From: a virus
IMG/VR virus record: IMGVR_UViG_3300014325_000037
Coordinates: 1 to 25,884 of that record
Strand: one strand, 5' to 3'
Length of the DNA stretch: 25,884 nt
The position numbers and the translations under genes are program-made. Shown here piece after piece: positions 1-7,756 of the stretch; the stretch's first letter is position 1, and every line of letters begins with the position of its first letter. The notes under the pieces are model-generated. The model saw nothing but the letters and a program-made list of their open reading frames with translations, was not told the DNA's origin and did no database searches.

Positions 1-6
1 ACCCGC

Positions 7-621
7 ATGAAGATCGATCGCAAGCTAAATCTCGTTATCCCTGTTGAACGGGAGGATGGTACGTCGTTATGGATTCATTCGACTCCCATCCGAAAAGAGG
101 TCTTCGAGATGTATTATCTCGTCCTCGCCAAGACGTTCTCGAATCTGTCGCGCTCGGGCCTCGACCCGCGCTCAGGGCCGACGGTTGCCGCGCTGATGCT
201 CAAGGAGGTCGCAGCCACTACGGCTCGCGACGCCGAAACCAATTGGCTCGAAGGGGACGACGGGGTGAACGGCAAGGCGGGACTTCTCGCCGAGATCGTG
301 CGGCTGTCCAACTGCCTTGTGGGCACAGCCGACGGGTGGCAAACTGTCCCCCTGCAAGAGGCGCTCGACAAGAAGCTGATCTCGGACGACGAAAAGTCGG
401 AGGTGATGAATCTGCTTGCTTTTTTTACTGTGAGCTCGCTCATCGCACCGAAAGCGGATCGACCGATCCTAATAAACGGAATGGCCGCGATTTATCGGCT
501 GGAGGTTACATCCTCGGCCTTTTCGGAGTGGGCGAGTTCCTTGAAGACACGGATGCGAGACGCGAGTACTGGCGAGAGCCAGCCGGCGCCACCATCGTCG
601 GATGGCACCTCGGCCGCCTGA
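7..621 (+). CDS. Tail assembly chaperone-like protein
   Basis: This 204-residue soluble protein lies directly upstream of the tape measure gene, the usual place for the tail assembly chaperone that coats the tape measure during tail polymerisation. I recognise the role mainly from position, size and the helical middle part; no catalytic motif is visible. The last 25 residues are rich in Pro, Ser and Ala and look disordered. An unusual run of seven T (420-426) falls in the frame T TTT TTT, a classic -1 slippery heptamer, and the -1 frame stays open from there to 764. Tail chaperones of many phages make a longer product by such a shift. The ATG at 7 is the first start in the window; the ribosome site would fall at or before the window edge, so an earlier start cannot be excluded. 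The stop overlaps the next ATG (TGATG). Confidence 0.6.
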   Translation: MKIDRKLNLVIPVEREDGTSLWIHSTPIRKEVFEMYYLVLAKTFSNLSRSGLDPRSGPTVAALMLKEVAATTARDAETNWLEGDDGVNGKAGLLAEIVRLSNCLVGTADGWQTVPLQEALDKKLISDDEKSEVMNLLAFFTVSSLIAPKADRPILINGMAAIYRLEVTSSAFSEWASSLKTRMRDASTGESQPAPPSSDGTSAA

Positions 622-764
622 TGGGCGACGGATGGCTCGACTTGTTTAAGGACAAGGGCGCGCCATGGGATACTTATCGTACCGCGGAAGATTTCCGGCA
701 TCGTCACTTGACAGACGCGCTGCAAGGCGTGATAACAACACTGCTGCGCACGTCGAGGAGGTAG
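621..764 (+). CDS. Small ORF or frameshift extension of the tail chaperone
   Basis: A 47-residue reading frame starts at an ATG that overlaps the stop of the upstream chaperone gene (TGATG) and ends six bases into the GAGGAGG ribosome site of the tape measure gene. No clear Shine-Dalgarno sequence precedes it, so translation would depend on coupling. It is in the -1 frame relative to the chaperone, so it could instead be the tail end of a -1 frameshift product, as in many tail chaperone gene pairs. The sequence is charged with a helical C-terminal part and has no recognised domain. Either reading fits its place between chaperone and tape measure. Confidence 0.45.
   Translation: MGDGWLDLFKDKGAPWDTYRTAEDFRHRHLTDALQGVITTLLRTSRR
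708..736 (+). promoter_or_regulatory. Candidate sigma-70-type promoter before the tape measure gene
   Basis: A perfect TTGACA (708-713) is followed after 17 bases by GATAAC (731-736), which matches the -10 consensus at four of six positions. Transcription would start near 743, about 25 bases before the GTG of the tape measure gene. It lies inside the small overlapping frame, so chance occurrence is possible. Confidence 0.35.
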
Positions 765-767
765 CCC

Positions 768-2540
768 GTGGCCGATCCCGTATTGCGCATTCCGGTAGAC
801 GACAGCGCTTTCCAGCGATACATGGAGGCGTTTCAACGGTACCAAGAGCAGCTAAAAGAACAGCCCGACATGTGGGCGGAAACAAACTCGGAGGTGCTGC
901 AGGGCATCGCCGCGAATCTGTCGCTTGCTGACGCGATCGGTGAGGCTGTCTCAGCCGCCATCCGCCTCGGTGACGCTGAGCGCCGCAACGACCAGGCGCG
1001 CCGCAAGAATGCGCAAGACGAGGACGCCGAGCAGACTCGTGCATCGAGCTGGCGGCGCAAGGCCCTCGACCACGTGCAAGAGCTCAATCGATCGGCCTCG
1101 ACGGCTGTCCGCAGCTTCTCAGGCTTCGCAGCCGGGGGCAAGGGTGCGGGCGGAATGTTCGGCATGCTCGCTGACGCGGGCAAGGGGCTGGGTGGCGATA
1201 TCGGCGCAATCACCAGCCTGATCGGACACACGCTCAACGCGGGCTATGAGATCAACAATGCCGTGTCCGACAAGGGGCTCTTTGCTCGAGGCATCGGCGC
1301 GACAATCGGACAGCAAGAAGGATTCCACAATAACCTCGGGCGGTACACGAACACCGACCAAGGCATTGATGCCGTCATGAACGCGCGCGGCTCGCCCGAT
1401 CAGTGGTGGCAGTTCAATTCGCTCGGTGTTCGCGGATATCGCGGCGACAAGTCGAACGCGCAGGTGTACGGCGATGTCTTGCGCTCACAAGTCGAGCTTG
1501 CGAAGCGTAATACCCACAATGGCGTAACAGATTGGTTCGCAGCCGACCCCCGCGGTGCGAGCGCGTTCGGAACGACACATGAGGACTTGAACCGTCTCAT
1601 GAAAGCGCCGGATCTTGACAAGGCAATTAAGGATGCAATTGCCTTCAAGACGCCGCTCGCAGATAAGCAAATCGACGCAGCTACAAAGTCCGTTGTCGCC
1701 ATGGACAATCTGACGACGCGGCTAACAGACAACACGCAGGCGTTGACCGTCAGCCTGTCTCCTCAGATTGATAAGTTGACCTCGGGAATGGACAAGCTTA
1801 TCGATATCACGGGCAAGCTCTATGACCTGCTTTCGTTCAACTGGTTCGGCAAAAAGAGCGATAAGCCAGGCAAGAGCCCCTCAGTCGCGGGCCAGATCGC
1901 AAACCAGGCGCTGCTCGGCCCTGTCGGCGGGACGATCGCGAATCTGCTCGGGTTCGATCCTATCCAGATCGCAACCGATTGGTTCGGCGGCGGTGGCGGT
2001 GGCGGCGGCAAGGACAGCAAAGGCAGCAGCTCGAAGAACGATGTCCGCGTCTATCGCGACATAGCCGCGTATCTGAAACGTACTGGGCTGTCGGACGCTG
2101 CATCATTCGGCTCGGCTGCTGGTGCTATTGCCGAGTCGCATGGCAATCCAAATGCGTACAACAAGAGCAGCGGTGCGTTCGGCATCGGGCAGTGGCTCGG
2201 CAAGCGCAAGCAAGGTCTGTTCGCGATGGCTCGCCGAGATCACGTCGATCCTCGCAACTACTACGAGCAGCTCAAGTACCTTGCGTGGGAACTCCATGGG
2301 GGCGATGCGGGCGGCAAGGCTGTCATGGGTGCAGGATCAGTGGACGCTGCCTTGAAAGCATACGTCTATAAATTCATGCGTCCGCAAGGCAAGAACAATG
2401 AGCACGTAGCCGATGCCATCAGCGACGTGAACCGTGGCTCTAATGTCGTGCGCGCAGCAAACGTCCAAGTCAACGTCAAGGTCAGTGCGCCACCCGGGCA
2501 TCAGACGGCAGTATCAACCAATAGCGCGGCGAAGGGCTAA
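768..2540 (+). CDS. Tape measure protein with C-terminal tail lysozyme domain
   Basis: A 590-residue protein placed between the tail chaperone and the baseplate genes. Residues 1-400 are Ala/Gly-rich and mostly helical with hydrophobic stretches, as in tape measure proteins, which set tail length and leave through the tube during infection. A run of eight glycines near residues 407-414 links to a C-terminal domain (about 425-560) that resembles the phage tail lysozyme family: a Glu in the context AIAESHGNP (Glu456, presumably catalytic) followed by a GAFGIGQW stretch. This domain would cut peptidoglycan during DNA entry. The start is GTG at 768, six bases after a strong GAGGAGG. At 590 residues it is short, which would imply a short tail. 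The stop overlaps the next start (TAATG). The assignment of the lysozyme domain is firmer than that of the N-terminal part. Confidence 0.75.
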   Translation: MADPVLRIPVDDSAFQRYMEAFQRYQEQLKEQPDMWAETNSEVLQGIAANLSLADAIGEAVSAAIRLGDAERRNDQARRKNAQDEDAEQTRASSWRRKALDHVQELNRSASTAVRSFSGFAAGGKGAGGMFGMLADAGKGLGGDIGAITSLIGHTLNAGYEINNAVSDKGLFARGIGATIGQQEGFHNNLGRYTNTDQGIDAVMNARGSPDQWWQFNSLGVRGYRGDKSNAQVYGDVLRSQVELAKRNTHNGVTDWFAADPRGASAFGTTHEDLNRLMKAPDLDKAIKDAIAFKTPLADKQIDAATKSVVAMDNLTTRLTDNTQALTVSLSPQIDKLTSGMDKLIDITGKLYDLLSFNWFGKKSDKPGKSPSVAGQIANQALLGPVGGTIANLLGFDPIQIATDWFGGGGGGGGKDSKGSSSKNDVRVYRDIAAYLKRTGLSDAASFGSAAGAIAESHGNPNAYNKSSGAFGIGQWLGKRKQGLFAMARRDHVDPRNYYEQLKYLAWELHGGDAGGKAVMGAGSVDAALKAYVYKFMRPQGKNNEHVADAISDVNRGSNVVRAANVQVNVKVSAPPGHQTAVSTNSAAKG

Positions 2541-3292
2541 TGGCATACGCAGATTTCCAGCTGTCCTATCAGGTATGCCCGATCGTGTTGGTAGGGGGCA
2601 TCGCTGGCACTGGCGTGCTCCCGATCTCGAATCTGCTCAACCCGTCCGGTGGCAGCACGACCCTCAGCACGTCATCCACGGGCGGGCAAGCTGGGCAGCA
2701 ACAGTCAGGCACCAACGCCTTCACATTCGGATCCTTTCGCGTTCTGCCCGGCGGCACGCTGATGGATAACGACACTGCGAAGTATCCGCTTGCCACGATG
2801 GCGGTCGCAGCCAATGCGATCATTACCAATCCCCTGCGCCTCGGCGTCGAGATGGTGACACCAGCAAGCGCAGATGTGTCGCTGTCGCAGCGTATGTCCA
2901 TTTTCACCTCGCTCAAGAATGTGCTTGACAACCACATTGCGGCAGGCGGCTACTTCAATGTAGCAACGCCAGCGTTCATCTACACAGGGTGTCTGCTGCT
3001 CAACCTGGTCGACGCGAGCGACGTCCCCGACGGCGCGCAGACGCAAACGCGGTGGGTGTGGAACTTCGAGAAGCCGCTGATTACGCTGCAAGAAGCACAA
3101 GCCGTCGTCAACAATGCTATGTCCAAGCTGACTGGGCAGACGTATAATGCCGGCAATCCCCCGGGCAAGCTGCCCCTGCTCACCTCGGTGTCGAATCCAA
3201 CGATCGGCCAGCAGATCACACCAGGCGCCGATAACGCTGCCAGCGTCACGCAACCGAACCCGATTACGCCAGGCAGCGGGGGCTACATATGA
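2540..3292 (+). CDS. Structural protein of the tail-baseplate junction
   Basis: A 250-residue protein encoded between the tape measure gene and the baseplate plug gene. It has a low-complexity Ser/Thr/Gly/Gln stretch around residues 34-60, a central mixed region whose aromatic and hydrophobic pattern suggests a beta-barrel core, and a Pro/Gly-rich tail. The position matches the hub or tail-terminal baseplate protein that sits directly after the tape measure gene in myophages with simple baseplates, but I see no diagnostic motif. Its start overlaps the tape measure stop (TAATG), and its own stop overlaps the next start (ATGA), so the block is translationally coupled. Confidence 0.5.
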   Translation: MAYADFQLSYQVCPIVLVGGIAGTGVLPISNLLNPSGGSTTLSTSSTGGQAGQQQSGTNAFTFGSFRVLPGGTLMDNDTAKYPLATMAVAANAIITNPLRLGVEMVTPASADVSLSQRMSIFTSLKNVLDNHIAAGGYFNVATPAFIYTGCLLLNLVDASDVPDGAQTQTRWVWNFEKPLITLQEAQAVVNNAMSKLTGQTYNAGNPPGKLPLLTSVSNPTIGQQITPGADNAASVTQPNPITPGSGGYI

Positions 3293-3561
3293 CCACTATG
3301 ACTCAGTTCGCGCCAAGCGTCTCGCGGAACTTCACGTTCCAGCCGACTCTCGACGGGCAAGTGTATAACGTCATCGTCACGTGGTCGCTCTTCGGGCAGC
3401 GCTGGCTTGTCAACTGTTACGATCTGTCAGGCAATCTGGTGTTCGCGCGCCCCCTGCGCTCGAGCCCGAACAATGCCGATATCAATATCGCTGCCGGATA
3501 CTTCAAGACGTCGCTTCTTGTCTACCGTGAGCAGACGCGAAACTTTGAAGTAACGCCGTGA
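3289..3561 (+). CDS. Baseplate plug protein, similar to Pam3 gp18
   Basis: This 90-residue protein consists of short beta strands with the pattern of the small baseplate plug proteins first described in cyanophage Pam3: an N-terminal FTFQPTLDGQVYNV stretch, a central W.L.G.RW segment, then a conserved NLVFARPL segment followed by a loop and a final YFKTSLLVYREQTRNFEV strand. In Pam3 the plug closes the tail tube at the baseplate. It is coupled to both neighbours by 4-base overlaps (ATGA upstream, GTGA downstream). An internal ATG at 3298 could also be the start. I assign the family from remembered sequence pattern and gene order. Confidence 0.6.
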   Translation: MTTMTQFAPSVSRNFTFQPTLDGQVYNVIVTWSLFGQRWLVNCYDLSGNLVFARPLRSSPNNADINIAAGYFKTSLLVYREQTRNFEVTP

Positions 3562-4598
3562 GCCGGTATTACAAGCTGACAGTCACGCCCACGTCATCGG
3601 AGGGCAAGACGTCCTCGCCGACAACGTGGACGAATAAGGACGGCAATAAAGCCGTTCTTAACGCGCAGCGCATCGAGTTCGACCTTGCGGTCACCGCGGG
3701 GGCAACGCCAGCTGGCGGCGCATGGGTTCGCGTATGGGGGCCGACGCGGGAGCAAATCGATCAAGCGTCCGACTTCAACGGCGCCGCGATCGAGCTCTAC
3801 GGAGGCATGCAAAACGGGCTTCCCCTCGCTACGCAATCGGTGCAGGCGGGCCAGCCGGGGCTGCTTATCAAAGGGACAGTGTTCCAAGCATTCGCGAATT
3901 GGCAAGGGACAATTCAGACGCTGGAATTCGTCATCATTCCCGCACCGTTGGACGATGCTGTCAACACCGACGATGCCAGGCAAGCGGCGAGCGTCGGAGC
4001 ACCGCCGCCGCCACAGAACTTCTCATTCACGTGGAAGCAAGGCTCCTCGCTCACAGACAACGTCCAAGCTGTGCTGCAGCAGGCATATCCGGGTTCGTCG
4101 GTGACCACGTCGGCGGCAAGCGATATCACGCTCCTCCACGATGAAGCAGGCGTGTTCTCAGACCTGCGGACATTCTCGACATTCGTTCTCGGCATCTCGC
4201 GCGATATCAAGGGGCCGAAGTACGCAGGGCTCAATATCACCGCGAGCGGCGTCAAGACATTCTTGGTATTCGACAACACCAAGACGAACGGCTCGGTAAC
4301 AAAAGTCACCATGTTCGATCTCATCGGGCAAGTAACGTGGTTGTCTGCCTATACCGCGACATTCACAACTGTTCTCCGCTCGGACGTGAATATCGGCGAT
4401 ACAGTGACGTTCCCGCCCCTCGCACAAGCGCAGGCGATCACGACCGCGGACAGCCAGTCGCAGGCCCGAACCAAGAATACGTTCAATGGCAACTGGCAAA
4501 TTACCGAGTACGTCCGGCATGTCGGTGACAGCCGCTCGCCGGATGCGCAATCATGGGTATCCGTGTTCCAAGCGGCTGCAATGAATGAGGACGGGTGA
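3558..4598 (+). CDS. Baseplate hub protein
   Basis: A 346-residue protein between the plug and the spike-like protein. The N-terminal half reads as beta strands with a segment near residues 35-60 (RIEFDLAVTAGATPAG, then WVRVWG), typical of hub proteins related to gpD of Mu and P2. A Pro-rich linker (near 145-152) separates a second half with a hub-like segment about SLTDNVQAVLQQAYPG and a C-terminal strand-rich part. Hub proteins form the trimeric ring that carries the spike. The start is GTG, overlapping the stop of the plug gene. No enzymatic motif is visible. Confidence 0.6.
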   Translation: MSRYYKLTVTPTSSEGKTSSPTTWTNKDGNKAVLNAQRIEFDLAVTAGATPAGGAWVRVWGPTREQIDQASDFNGAAIELYGGMQNGLPLATQSVQAGQPGLLIKGTVFQAFANWQGTIQTLEFVIIPAPLDDAVNTDDARQAASVGAPPPPQNFSFTWKQGSSLTDNVQAVLQQAYPGSSVTTSAASDITLLHDEAGVFSDLRTFSTFVLGISRDIKGPKYAGLNITASGVKTFLVFDNTKTNGSVTKVTMFDLIGQVTWLSAYTATFTTVLRSDVNIGDTVTFPPLAQAQAITTADSQSQARTKNTFNGNWQITEYVRHVGDSRSPDAQSWVSVFQAAAMNEDG

Positions 4599-5161
4599 TG
4601 GCTGGCAACGAACTCAAGACGCCACTTGCGCAGAGCCTGAACCAGCTTGGCGACAAGCGCGCGTCCGATGCCCTCGCGAAGCTCGGTAAGGGGCTCCCCT
4701 GCACCGTCGAGTCCGTCGTGTCGCCCGGCATCGTAATGGTTAACTTTGAGGTCGAGGCGATCCCGTTCGCGCTCCCCAAGATCAAGATGGCGGTGTGCAA
4801 GCACAAATCGATCCAATACCCGATCAAGGCAGGCGACCCGGGTGTCGCACTATCTGCGGATCTGCGAACGGGCGCGCTCACCGGCCTGTCGACCAGCAAG
4901 GCTCGATTGACCGACACGGTCGCGAATCTGTCGGCAATGACGTTCTTCTGGTTGGGGCAGCTTGACGAGGAATGGCTTGATGAAGACGCGCTCGGGCTCA
5001 ACGGCAACATTGCGGTAACGCCTGACAAGCTCGGCTTCTTCGCGCAAGATAAAGTATCGCGGCAAACGATCGCGCCCGAGGCAACCGATTTGGGCACCGT
5101 TATCACCCTTGCGAACTCCATTCGTACCCTGTTAATCAATTATGGTCTGGCAGAGGGTTGA
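4598..5161 (+). CDS. Baseplate spike or gp138-N-like OB-fold protein
   Basis: A 187-residue protein following the hub gene. Residues about 30-95 have the pattern of the N-terminal OB domain of phage Gp138-type central spike proteins (PCTVESVV...VMVNFEVEAIPFALPKIKMAV, then YPIKAGDPGVALSADLRTGALTG), a domain that attaches the spike to the hub. The C-terminal half contains a short acidic segment and a final helical part instead of a long spike. The ATG at 4598 is preceded seven bases upstream by GAGG and overlaps the hub stop (TGATG); a GTG directly before it is the alternative start. It is part of the tightly packed baseplate operon. Confidence 0.6.
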   Translation: MAGNELKTPLAQSLNQLGDKRASDALAKLGKGLPCTVESVVSPGIVMVNFEVEAIPFALPKIKMAVCKHKSIQYPIKAGDPGVALSADLRTGALTGLSTSKARLTDTVANLSAMTFFWLGQLDEEWLDEDALGLNGNIAVTPDKLGFFAQDKVSRQTIAPEATDLGTVITLANSIRTLLINYGLAEG

Positions 5162-5164
5162 GGC

Positions 5165-5584
5165 ATGCGCACTTGGGGTCGAGTTCCAGCTGAGACGAGC
5201 ATCTTTCCGGCGGGCATCGGCGAGTTCATCATTGGCGTCTCGGCGATCGGCGGGCAGGACGCCAACAACTATGTGTGGGTAGAAGTCGCCACCGACGAAA
5301 ACGGCAATAACGACGCGGTGTGGCTCACGACATTGATCCAAGTCCTCAAGCTGAATTACGGCGAGAGCCCGATCTATGGCAATTACGGCATTCCTGGTCA
5401 ATCGAGTGTCATGAACCAGATTGTGCCTGATTACTACGCGACCCTCGCTCAGCAGCAATTCGCGCAGTACTTCGTGACTCTGAACCTCGCGCGGCAAGCG
5501 TTGACAGATTCACCGAACCCGACTTATGATGTTGCGATTACTGCCAACCCTGGCAGCGTTCTCCTGAACCCCGTTCCGGTGTGA
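5165..5584 (+). CDS. Baseplate wedge protein, gp25-like
   Basis: A 139-residue protein directly upstream of the baseplate J-like gene, the standard position of the gp25/gpW wedge subunit. The middle part (VWLTTLIQVLKLNYGESPIYGNYGIPGQ) carries the pattern of this family, in which a Gly/Glu-rich loop follows a helix, and is followed by a DYYATLAQQQF helix. With the J-like protein, gp25 forms the core of the wedge that triggers sheath contraction. A GAGGG site sits seven bases upstream of the ATG at 5165. A candidate promoter lies inside its 3' end. Confidence 0.6.
   Translation: MRTWGRVPAETSIFPAGIGEFIIGVSAIGGQDANNYVWVEVATDENGNNDAVWLTTLIQVLKLNYGESPIYGNYGIPGQSSVMNQIVPDYYATLAQQQFAQYFVTLNLARQALTDSPNPTYDVAITANPGSVLLNPVPV
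5501..5530 (+). promoter_or_regulatory. Candidate sigma-70-type promoter before the baseplate J gene
   Basis: TTGACA (5501-5506, perfect) and TATGAT (5525-5530, five of six matches) are separated by 18 bases. Transcription would start near 5537 inside the end of the wedge gene and give a leader of about 55 bases for the J-like gene at 5593. Good match by eye, but embedded in coding sequence. Confidence 0.4.
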
Positions 5585-5592
5585 GGCATTAA

Positions 5593-7029
5593 ATGGCTGA
5601 TCCTACTGTCTCCATCAATATCGCCGTCACTCCGGAAGGCGCTCAGCAGACGTCGCCCCTGATCCTGTGGCAGCGGTTTATCAACATCGTTGCCGAGATT
5701 AATCCTGGCTACAGCGTGCTGCCGGCAGGACTTGTCGAGGATCTCGCGAGCACTGGCGTCTACGGCATCGCGCTCATGGATTCGGCCGCCTGCGAGACCA
5801 TTAACTCGCTGACTCCGTTCTCTGCGAATCCGTTTATCTTGACCGAGCTCGGAGCGCAGTTCGGCATCCCGCGGAACACGACAACGCGGACGTCCGTCTT
5901 CGTCAAGTTCGCAAGCACCAGCATCGGCTATCGCATTCCGATTGGCTTCTTGGTGTCGGATGGCACGTACACTTATGCCGTGCAGGACGGAGCCATCATC
6001 GAGTCCGGCGGCACGTCAGATCTCGTCTTTTGCCTCGCGACACAAGAGGGGTCGTGGCCTGTTCCGCCGAACAGCGTAACCGATCTCACGTCATCGATTC
6101 CCACGGGATACGTTGTGACCGTGACAAACCCGCAAGCGGGCACGCCTGGCGCAGGGAACCAGACGGAGGCCGAATATGCCTCGCTCGTGTTGTCTGCGCA
6201 GCAGCTCAACGCTCAGGGCACGCAGGCGAAGGCGAAGTCGCTGTTGACCAACGTGCCAAACGTACAGCCGCGGCTCGTGTCGATCGTGCCAGTCGGTGAC
6301 CTGTGGAAGATCATTTGCGGTGGTGGCGATCCCTATGCTGTCGCAAACGCGATCTACTCATCTGGCATTGACATCTCGACGCTCACGGGCTCGACCACCA
6401 ATATCCTCAGCGTGACGAAGGCGAACCCGGGTGTCGCCACGACCGACATAAACCACGGGCTTGTCACCGGGCAGTCGGACGTCCATATCGCCGGCGCGCT
6501 GGGCATGACAGGAATCAACGGCGGCCCCTATACTGTGACCGTCATTGACGAGAAATCGTTCTCGTTCGCGATCGATACGACCGGCTTTCCTGATTACGTC
6601 AGCGGCGGTGTGGTCACGCCGAACACTCGAACCATCAACGTATCGCTTTTCGACGCGCCGGACACGTATGCCATCCCGTATGTGAGCCCGCCCGCGCAGA
6701 CCGTTTCGCTGCAGCTGTCATGGGCAACGATCTCGCCCAACTTCATCAGTGAAGCGTCGGTCGCACAATACGGCATTCCCGCGGTTGTCAACTACGTCAA
6801 CAGCATTGCGGTCGGCCAGCCTCTCAACTTGATTGCGCTTAACCAGGCGTTTACGAACGCGGTGGTTCAGCTCTTCAACAATGATCCCGCGCTGATCTCT
6901 GAGCTCAGCTGGACAGTCAGCATCAACGGTGTCGAGACGCCGCCAACGGGCGCGACGTCCTTGGTGTATGGCGATCCCGAATCCTCGATGAACTGCACGT
7001 CCGCCAACGTCACCTTTACGGAGATTTGA
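5593..7029 (+). CDS. Baseplate wedge protein J-like, with an inserted small beta domain
   Basis: A 478-residue protein of the baseplate J / gp47 / gp6 family, which forms the wedge ring holding the baseplate in its pre-contraction state. Family features are the N-terminal helical segment (about 45-95, including AACETINSLTPFSANPF), the segment FVKFASTSIGYRIPIGFLVSDG, and the sequence NPQAGTPGAGNQTEAEYASLV near 178-200, which matches the conserved GxG..ETDxEYRxRI-type motif of this family. Residues about 274-343 look like an independent small beta domain placed into the fold (HGLVTGQSDVHI, NGGPYTVTVIDEKSFSF, VSGG). Similar segments occur in other virion proteins as surface decorations. GAGG precedes the ATG at 5593. 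The stop lies one base before the next start. Confidence 0.75.
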   Translation: MADPTVSINIAVTPEGAQQTSPLILWQRFINIVAEINPGYSVLPAGLVEDLASTGVYGIALMDSAACETINSLTPFSANPFILTELGAQFGIPRNTTTRTSVFVKFASTSIGYRIPIGFLVSDGTYTYAVQDGAIIESGGTSDLVFCLATQEGSWPVPPNSVTDLTSSIPTGYVVTVTNPQAGTPGAGNQTEAEYASLVLSAQQLNAQGTQAKAKSLLTNVPNVQPRLVSIVPVGDLWKIICGGGDPYAVANAIYSSGIDISTLTGSTTNILSVTKANPGVATTDINHGLVTGQSDVHIAGALGMTGINGGPYTVTVIDEKSFSFAIDTTGFPDYVSGGVVTPNTRTINVSLFDAPDTYAIPYVSPPAQTVSLQLSWATISPNFISEASVAQYGIPAVVNYVNSIAVGQPLNLIALNQAFTNAVVQLFNNDPALISELSWTVSINGVETPPTGATSLVYGDPESSMNCTSANVTFTEI

Positions 7030-7030
7030 C

Positions 7031-7684
7031 GTGGCAGCAATCACCGACGTAACGTGGCCCGCAGAATCGCCGACCTCGGTCCTGAAGACGATTCCTGCCT
7101 ACCCGTATGTGCAGTATCAGGAAGACGACAACATAACCGCGTTCTTCGACGCGTTCAATATCTACGCGCAAGCATATGTGGATTGGTTCAACTCGCTCGA
7201 TCTGCCGATCTACACGAAGGCCCCGGTGGAGGGTACGCTGCTCGATTGGGTCGCAACTGGCCTATACGGCATCGCACGCCCCGGGTTGCCTGTCAGCGAG
7301 GGCTCACCCGATATTGGCCCGGTCAACACCTTCACGCCGAACCAGATCCCTGTCAATGGATTCATTGCTGGAACGCCAGATGATTACATCGCGGTCAATG
7401 ACGATTTCTTCCGATGCCTCTTGACGTGGAAGCTCTACCGCGGCGATGGCGATTTCCCCTCGCCCCCTTGGCTCAAGCGCAGGATCAATCGCTTCCTGAA
7501 CGGCATCAATGGTTTGGACGTGAATGACAATACCACGTATGACGTGAGCGTGGTGCCAACCGACGTGCGCAAATGGACAATCACTGTCCCCGCGACCACG
7601 GCAGGCATTATCTTCAAGCATGCGGTGGATGCGAACGTCATTTCGCTGCCATTCCAAATCCAATGGTCTGTCGCGACTGTATAG
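7031..7684 (+). CDS. Baseplate wedge / tail protein I-like
   Basis: A 217-residue protein directly after the J-like gene, where myophages encode the tail protein I (gp53-like) wedge component that bridges the baseplate to the tail fibres. The N-terminal half contains a pair of helices with DAFNIYAQAYVDWFNSL, then GTLLDWVATGLYGIARPGL, a pattern seen in this group. The C-terminal half ends in beta strands (TYDVSVV, KWTITVPA, FQIQWSVA). The start is GTG at 7031 with a weak GGAG upstream; no ATG in the early part of the frame gives a better fit. I infer the role mainly from order. Confidence 0.55.
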   Translation: MAAITDVTWPAESPTSVLKTIPAYPYVQYQEDDNITAFFDAFNIYAQAYVDWFNSLDLPIYTKAPVEGTLLDWVATGLYGIARPGLPVSEGSPDIGPVNTFTPNQIPVNGFIAGTPDDYIAVNDDFFRCLLTWKLYRGDGDFPSPPWLKRRINRFLNGINGLDVNDNTTYDVSVVPTDVRKWTITVPATTAGIIFKHAVDANVISLPFQIQWSVATV

Positions 7685-7701
7685 GCACTAAACGTCGCGC
7701 G

Positions 7702-7730
7702 TTGACAGTCCAACTCAGCGCCTGTATGTT
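7702..7730 (+). promoter_or_regulatory. Sigma-70-type promoter for the tail fibre gene
   Basis: In the 72-base gap between the wedge gene and the tail fibre gene, TTGACA (7702-7707) is followed after exactly 17 bases by TATGTT (7725-7730; four of six matches). Transcription would start near 7737 and the fibre ATG is at 7757 with GAGG before it. The location in one of the few non-coding gaps of the structural arm supports function. Confidence 0.55.
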
Positions 7731-7756
7731 GCGGGCATTCGTATAAGAGGCATTGC

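Noticed and set aside
69-425. The upstream part of the -1 frame over the tail chaperone gene as a real gene
   Set aside because: The translation is Arg/Gly-rich shadow sequence; only the part beyond the T run, and especially after 621, is plausible.
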